A DNA stretch of 46,137 nucleotides from Anaerolineae bacterium (GTDB lineage Bacteria > Chloroflexota > Anaerolineae > Aggregatilineales > UBA2796). The stretch covers positions 7,026 through 53,162 of the forward strand of contig JANWYI010000023.1 of assembly GCA_025055255.1 (NCBI GenBank), in the 5' to 3' direction. The stretch's first letter is position 1, and every line of letters begins with the position of its first letter. The position numbers and the translations under genes are program-made. The notes under the pieces were generated by a model. It had not been told where the DNA came from and searched no databases. It saw only the letters and a program-made list of their open reading frames with translations. Positions 41,428-46,137 of the stretch are shown here, piece by piece.

Positions 41428-43848
41428 CTAACTCGGTTGCTGAATGAGCCGCTCTAGCCGCCGCTCACAGTATAAGAAACGCAAAGCTGCTACGGCTACG
41501 CCTGCTGCCACTACCGAAGCGGCGAAGACGACAAAGCGCGGGTTGCTCCAACCTTGAAAAAGCTGCGGTAGGAAGTACGGCGGTAGAATGGTCAGCAGCA
41601 CAAAACTGATGCCTAACAATGCGATCAATGGACGCTCTCGGAAGGTCTGCGGCTTGAAAACATCGAGTCCGAAAGTGTTCCAGAAAACGATCAGGCAGTA
41701 GAGCGCCATGAAGACCAGAATCGCGCTGCGCGCTTCATCACGTGCAGCAAGCTCAATCACGCCGACCTCAACATCGCCGCGCAGCACCAAGTATAGCGCT
41801 GCATACAGGATAGACATCACCAAGCCGCCGACTACAGTCGCGCTCAGCACGTAGCGCATTACGTCCTCAGTGAAGCTCGCAAGGTAGCGCGGACGCAGGA
41901 AACCAAAGGTGATCAAAATGCCTGGCACATTGACCATGCCGAAGGTCAGCCAGCTGATCAGGATCGGCGTGGTAGCGAACGGCAGCGCCATGAAGCCGAC
42001 GAAGATGAAGGCAAGCACAGTGTAGAAATTCTTAGAGAGGAAAATGCGCGTGCTGGCAAAAATTTTCTGTGTGATGGTCTTGCCGCGCTCAAAAGCGTTT
42101 GGCAACGTCGTCATGCTGTTATCTAACAGCACTAGGTCAGCCACGTCTTTAGCGATTTGCGCGCCGTCGTTCATGGCGACCGCCATATTTGCCTCTTTCA
42201 ACGCTGGCACGTCGTTCACGCCGTCACCGACCATGGCTACATAGGCGCCTTGTGCCTTCAGCGCACGGACGATCTTGCGCTTGGTCTCAGGCTCGACGCG
42301 CGCAAATAGGTTTGCCTCGCGCACGGCGTTGGCGAACGCTGCGCTGTCCATTGCCTCAAGCTGATCGCCCGTGTAAGCGCCGTGAATGGTCATGCCTGCC
42401 TGCTCAGCGATAGCGCGCACGGTCTCTGCATTATCGCCGCTGATGACCTTCAGTTGGACGCCTAGCGCGTTGAACTGCGCAATGGTCTGCCTAATCTCAG
42501 GGCGAATTTCATCGCTCATGGCGATAAGCGCAAGCGCGTGACGCGCCTCAGGCAAGGCGCCGTCGCTCGGTGCACTTTGACTGCGCGCAAAGGCAATCAC
42601 GCGCTCGCCATGCCGAGCGCGCTCAAGCGCCTCCCGCAGCGCCGCAGCATCGCGGATAGGATCGAGCACGCGCTCAGGCGCGCCCATGATCAGCGTCTCA
42701 TCTTCGAAGATCACGGCGCCCCACTTGCGCGCCGACGTGAACGGAATCTCGCGCTGTTTGACCGCTCCGCCGCCATTTGTGCCGACGTACGCCGCAATCG
42801 CACCTGCTGTCCGATTTTGCGTAGCCAAATTCTCAACATAGCGCCGCAGGTCGCCGTGAATTGCCTCTGGCTGTGCGCCGTTGAGCGGAATCACCTCAGT
42901 GACGCGCAGCATGTTGCGCGTGAGCGTGCCCGTCTTATCAAAGCACAGCACGTTCACGTTCGCCATGGACTCAACCGCGTTGATGCGCTGCACAAGCGTC
43001 CGTTGACGGCTGATGATCAGCGCGCCGATTGAGAGCGAAATTGTAGTGACCAGCACCAAGCCTTGCGGCACCATGCTAGTGACCAGCACAACGGCATTGC
43101 GCACAATCTCAATGGTCGGCAAGTGGACTACCAAGCCGCCGATCACGGTCATCGGACCGAAGATCAGCATGACAAAAACGGCGATTTGCACCAATGTAGC
43201 GATGTAGCGCTGAGTCGGCGTGAGCGGATGCCGATATGCCTTTGCCGTTGCCGAGAGCTTGTTGATGGTACTTTCCGCGCCGACCGCGGCAGCGCGCATG
43301 ACGCCGGCGCCTGCAATCACAAACGAGCCTGAATACAGCTTGGCGCCGACCTCTTTCAGCACAGCGTCCGATTCGCCTGTCAGCAACGCCTCGTTCACCT
43401 CAAGTGAGTCGGCAGCTAGGACGACGCCGTCTACCACGATCTTGTCGCCTGCCTCAAGCGGCAGCACGTCATCTTTGACCACTTGATCGAGTGGCACTTC
43501 GCTCAGTTTGCCGTCACGCCAGACCTTGACGTGCTGCATGGAGAGCGCGGCAAGGCGATCTAGCGCGCGCTTTGCCGCAATCTCTTGCACCAAGCCGATG
43601 ATCGAGTTCATGACGACGCTGAAGCTGGCGAACAGCAGGTTGATGTAGTCTTGGAAGACGATCATCACGGCGCCGAGCGTCGCCAGCACGAAATTGAAGA
43701 CGTTGAAGATGTTGTCGCGGAGAATTTCCCAATAGGTGCGTCCGACTTGCACCTTGAAAGCGTTGGTCTCGCCACGCGCCACGCGCTCAGCGACTTCGGC
43801 GCTAGTCAAGCCGCGCTCTTCTGGCGGCAACTTTGCGATCAGGTTCAT
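41428..43848 (-). CDS. P-type cation-transporting ATPase
   Basis: An 806-residue P2-like ATPase. Actuator loop LTGESDAVL, phosphorylation site DKTGTLT (Asp304) and hinge MVGDGVNDVPALKEA are intact, with about ten membrane helices. The M4 ion motif reads VPQGL where many P2 pumps have PEGL, and WLTFGMVNVPG follows in M6; this is the pattern of the bacterial CtpE-like group (calcium in mycobacteria). Ion specificity here is inferred only. The longer frame starts at a TTG, but AGGTG eight bases before the ATG at 43848 favours this start (MNLIAKLPPEE). Confidence 0.9.
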   Translation of the reverse strand: MNLIAKLPPEERGLTSAEVAERVARGETNAFKVQVGRTYWEILRDNIFNVFNFVLATLGAVMIVFQDYINLLFASFSVVMNSIIGLVQEIAAKRALDRLAALSMQHVKVWRDGKLSEVPLDQVVKDDVLPLEAGDKIVVDGVVLAADSLEVNEALLTGESDAVLKEVGAKLYSGSFVIAGAGVMRAAAVGAESTINKLSATAKAYRHPLTPTQRYIATLVQIAVFVMLIFGPMTVIGGLVVHLPTIEIVRNAVVLVTSMVPQGLVLVTTISLSIGALIISRQRTLVQRINAVESMANVNVLCFDKTGTLTRNMLRVTEVIPLNGAQPEAIHGDLRRYVENLATQNRTAGAIAAYVGTNGGGAVKQREIPFTSARKWGAVIFEDETLIMGAPERVLDPIRDAAALREALERARHGERVIAFARSQSAPSDGALPEARHALALIAMSDEIRPEIRQTIAQFNALGVQLKVISGDNAETVRAIAEQAGMTIHGAYTGDQLEAMDSAAFANAVREANLFARVEPETKRKIVRALKAQGAYVAMVGDGVNDVPALKEANMAVAMNDGAQIAKDVADLVLLDNSMTTLPNAFERGKTITQKIFASTRIFLSKNFYTVLAFIFVGFMALPFATTPILISWLTFGMVNVPGILITFGFLRPRYLASFTEDVMRYVLSATVVGGLVMSILYAALYLVLRGDVEVGVIELAARDEARSAILVFMALYCLIVFWNTFGLDVFKPQTFRERPLIALLGISFVLLTILPPYFLPQLFQGWSNPRFVVFAASVVAAGVAVAALRFLYCERRLERLIQQPS

Positions 43849-43885
43849 CGTCGCTACACCTATGTTCAGAACCAATTGTGAGGCA

Positions 43886-43917
43886 GATGCACTGGCTTGT
43901 GCATCATCACAAGTATA
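43886..43917 (-). promoter_or_regulatory. putative -10 element followed by a hairpin in the P-type ATPase leader
   Basis: On the minus strand TATACT (43912-43917) is a good -10 with no good -35. The predicted start near 43905 coincides with the first arm of an inverted repeat, GATGCA and TGCATC, eight bases apart (43886-43905). Confidence 0.4.
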
Positions 43918-43997
43918 AACACTTTTGACGTGAGCGCGGAGAGCTGCTCGCGTTGAAAAAGCGTTTGAATCGCTGATTCGGCGCGCAAGCGAAGCCT

Positions 43998-45737
43998 TCA
44001 GGCGCTCTCAGGCTCGGCAGCCGACGGCTCTTGTTCGCTCGGCTCAGGCTTGGCGCGCCGCTCCATTGTCTCAGGCGCTGACATGCCCATCAGTTTGAGC
44101 AGGCGCGCAAAGACGACCTTCGCTGCTTTGTAAAAGCGCAGTCGCGCTGCGGCAAGCGGCGCAGGGATGTCCTCTTGCTCACTGATCACGCGCACACGGT
44201 CGTAGATCGGGTGGAACATGCCTGCTAAGTCCAGTGCAAAGACAGCGATAGCCTGCGGCTGAATCTCAGTGACGGCGCGGCTGATCACCTCAGGCGTCTC
44301 CAGCATTTTCTTGACAAATGCCAGCTCGTCATCGCCCAGCAGGCTGAGATCAGCGCCTTCGTCGCTCATGCCGCGCTCTGCTGTGCGCCGCAGGATGCCT
44401 GCGCAGCGCACGTGCGCATTCTGAATGCGATAGACAGGATTTTCATCGCCCTGTGCGCGCGCTAGGTCAAGGTCAAAGCTCATCGCCGTGTTCGGACTCT
44501 GCGCTAACATAAAGTAGCGCACAGCATCCGCGCCGACGTCATCCAGCAACTCGTCCAGCTCCACAAAGTCGCCGCGCCGTGTGGACATGCGCCGCGCCTC
44601 GCCACCTTCGATCAGCTCGACCATTTGATGGATCACAGTGCGCACACAAGATGGATCGTAGCCGAGCGCCTTGACGCCAAGCAGCACCTGCGGCGCCGTT
44701 GCTGCATGGTCAGCGCCGAAAACGTCCACGATCAGGTCAAAGCCGCGCTCCAGCTTGTTGCGATGATACGCCATGTCAGGCAGGCGATAGGTCGGCTCGC
44801 CGTTGCGCTTAACAATGACGCGATCTTTCTCGTCACCTAGCGCAGTTGACCTGAACCACAGCGCGCCGTCTTGCTCATAGGCGTAGCCGCGCTCGCGCAA
44901 CGCCGCAATGGTCTCTGCCACAGAGCCATCATCGTACAGGCTGTTTTCAAGAAAAAAGACATCATGCACGATGTTGACGCGGCGCATGCTGTTCTTAATG
45001 CGATAGAAGATGCTCTCAGAGGCGAGGTCGCGGAAGCGCTCCACAGGCGCGTCACGCAGCGAGTCGCCGTAGATCGCCGCCAAAGTCGCTGCGATCATGC
45101 GGATATATTGTCCGCGATAGCCGTTCTCAGGGAATTCGTTCGGCAAGCCGAGCATCTCAAGGTAGCGTGCGCGCACGCTAGCGCCGAGCACATTCATCTG
45201 CTGACCGGCATTATTGTAATAGTACTCACGCGTGACGCTGTAGCCGAGCGCTTCTAGCAAGTTAGCGATTGTGTCGCCAATCACGCCGCCGCGAATGCGA
45301 TGCACGCTGAGCGGACCTGTTGGATTGGCGCTGACGTACTCAACCTGTGCGCGCTTGCCTGCGCCGTCATCTTGCTGAAAGACGCGCTCGCCAGCGGCGA
45401 TGATGTGGTCAAGTTGCGCGGCAAGCCATGCGCGATCAAGGCGGAAGTTCAAAAAGCCAGGCGGCGCGATCTCAGCGCTGCCCAAGAACGGCGCGCTGGG
45501 CAGGTGCGCGCGCACAATCTCGGCAATTTGCATCGGCGGCTTGCCTGCCAACTTTTGCACCTGCAAGGCGACCGCTGAGGCGTAGTCGCCGTGCTCAGGG
45601 CGCTTTGGCGGCTCAATTTTCAGCTCTGGAATGGCGAATTCGGGCAGGCTGCCATCTGCTTGGGCGCTTCGGACTGCCTGATGGACAAGCGCAGCAAAGG
45701 CAATAGGTAACGGCTTCACGGCTCGATTGCTCTCCAA
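43998..45737 (-). CDS. argS: arginyl-tRNA synthetase
   Basis: A 579-residue class I synthetase that charges tRNA-Arg. EHGDYASAVALQ is the N-terminal additional domain, VSANPTGPL precedes the HIGH region, and EYYYNNAGQQ follows. The KMSKS-equivalent is MSTRRGDFVELDELL, and the C-terminal anticodon domain begins after NPVYRIQNAHVR. The HIGH site reads SVHRIRGG rather than the usual HVGHGRG-type sequence. A Glu/Pro-rich tail of about 25 residues ends the protein. The longest frame starts at TTG; a GTG at 45719, ten bases after GGAGAG, is at least as likely. The gene has its own promoter and sits upstream of the P-type ATPase only by orientation reversal of reading (its stop lies 149 bases beyond that gene's start). 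Confidence 0.95.
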   Translation of the reverse strand: MESNRAVKPLPIAFAALVHQAVRSAQADGSLPEFAIPELKIEPPKRPEHGDYASAVALQVQKLAGKPPMQIAEIVRAHLPSAPFLGSAEIAPPGFLNFRLDRAWLAAQLDHIIAAGERVFQQDDGAGKRAQVEYVSANPTGPLSVHRIRGGVIGDTIANLLEALGYSVTREYYYNNAGQQMNVLGASVRARYLEMLGLPNEFPENGYRGQYIRMIAATLAAIYGDSLRDAPVERFRDLASESIFYRIKNSMRRVNIVHDVFFLENSLYDDGSVAETIAALRERGYAYEQDGALWFRSTALGDEKDRVIVKRNGEPTYRLPDMAYHRNKLERGFDLIVDVFGADHAATAPQVLLGVKALGYDPSCVRTVIHQMVELIEGGEARRMSTRRGDFVELDELLDDVGADAVRYFMLAQSPNTAMSFDLDLARAQGDENPVYRIQNAHVRCAGILRRTAERGMSDEGADLSLLGDDELAFVKKMLETPEVISRAVTEIQPQAIAVFALDLAGMFHPIYDRVRVISEQEDIPAPLAAARLRFYKAAKVVFARLLKLMGMSAPETMERRAKPEPSEQEPSAAEPESA

Positions 45738-45775
45738 AGGATGCTGGACATACGGCGTAGATTGTGATGGCTTTG

Positions 45776-45804
45776 ATTGTAGCGCATTCTGGGCGCGCTG
45801 TGCA
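45776..45804 (-). promoter_or_regulatory. predicted promoter of argS
   Basis: On the minus strand TGCACA (45799-45804) and TACAAT (45776-45781) are 17 bases apart; the leader is about 32 bases to the TTG or 50 to the GTG start. Confidence 0.5.
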
Positions 45805-45886
45805 GGCGAAAGTTTGTGCTAGGAATGGCATGAAAAGTGATGTAGAATGAACACAAACGTTTGCATCTTGAGGCAAAGGCGTTCGA

Positions 45887-46137
45887 ATGACGGCATACAT
45901 TGATTGCAAAAAGTTGGCGGCTGCGCTTCGAGTCAGTGAAGATGAGGCGCAAGCGATCCTTAACGGCAATCTTGCGCCCCTGACTAAACAGTCAGCGACT
46001 GTGCCTGCACCTCAAGACGCTATATTCCTGCAAAAGCACAATACGACGCTCTATCACGCCGATTTTCTGACCTCACGGGCTCTGGCTGATGAGAGCGTGG
46101 ACTTGATTGTCACATCGCCGCCGTATAACGTCGGCAT
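45887..46137 (+). CDS. site-specific DNA methyltransferase, 5' part (cut by window end)
   Basis: The first 83 codons of a gene that runs out of the window. The first 25 residues (YIDCKKLAAALRVSEDEAQA) resemble a small helix-turn-helix cap. The frame then gives TTLYHADFL, then ADESVDLIVTSPPYNVG, which is the D-x2-DLI-x-TSPPY catalytic motif IV of DNA amino-methyltransferases. S-P-P-Y is typical of N4-cytosine enzymes, D/N-P-P-Y of N6-adenine ones. AAAGG lies seven bases before the ATG. Its target and any restriction partner are outside the window. Confidence 0.85.
   Translation, partial: MTAYIDCKKLAAALRVSEDEAQAILNGNLAPLTKQSATVPAPQDAIFLQKHNTTLYHADFLTSRALADESVDLIVTSPPYNVG

Noticed and set aside
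45813-45848. Promoter TTGTGC with TAGAAT before the DNA methyltransferase
   Set aside because: The boxes are 23 bases apart, too far for a sigma70 promoter; no better pair was found.

Overview
The window looks like a bacterial chromosome segment, most plausibly from a Chloroflexota (Anaerolineae-like) organism. This is an inference from Thr-Pro-rich linkers in secreted and membrane proteins, a Ser/Thr kinase with an NBR1-like extracellular domain, twin BcsB-like proteins in a Wzy-type polysaccharide operon, and a base composition estimated by eye at a little under 60% GC. There is no rRNA, CRISPR array, insertion sequence or phage gene. Coding density is very high and no gene-free stretch exceeds about 290 bases.

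Region 1 (19-11164, minus strand) is a tightly packed seven-gene exopolysaccharide operon. It is read from a promoter near 11150: a Wzz-like co-polymerase fused to a degenerate GGDEF domain, an O-antigen ligase/Wzy-type polymerase, two BcsB-like proteins, two GT4 glycosyltransferases and a polysaccharide deacetylase. Region 2 (11214-13182, minus) holds a HEAT-repeat protein and a degenerate glycerol-1-phosphate-dehydrogenase-like protein. Region 3 (13269-19881, plus) is a second glycan operon. It opens with a membrane Ser/Thr kinase, then a membrane protein, a GT4 enzyme, a GT9-WecG/TagA fusion and a heptose-kinase-like sugar kinase. A complete tRNA-Gln unit with promoter and terminator follows on the minus strand.

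Region 4 (20104-24446, minus) is signalling: a single-domain response regulator, a membrane histidine kinase, a SAM methyltransferase and a winged-helix-like protein. Region 5 (24732-28843, plus) pairs a large HerA/FtsK-type ATPase with a tyrosine-phosphatase-like enzyme. Region 6 (28872-33483) holds a small membrane protein, an acyl carrier protein, a GT2 enzyme, a flippase, an SRPBCC protein and a DUF3592 protein. Region 7 (33770-38934, minus) has a STAS-like protein, a soluble multi-GAF histidine kinase and acetyl-CoA synthetase. Region 8 (39223-46137) has rhamnulokinase, a decayed AAA ATPase in an AT-rich patch, a P-type ATPase, arginyl-tRNA synthetase and the start of a DNA methyltransferase cut by the window edge.

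The most interesting candidate system is region 1. The co-polymerase keeps a c-di-GMP inhibitory-site motif (RxxD) at canonical spacing but has lost the GGDEF active site. It sits beside two BcsB homologues with no cellulose synthase in the window. This suggests a Wzy-dependent exopolysaccharide gated by c-di-GMP at the co-polymerase. A second window-wide signal is strong avoidance of GGCC and CCGG, which visibly shapes synonymous codon choice.
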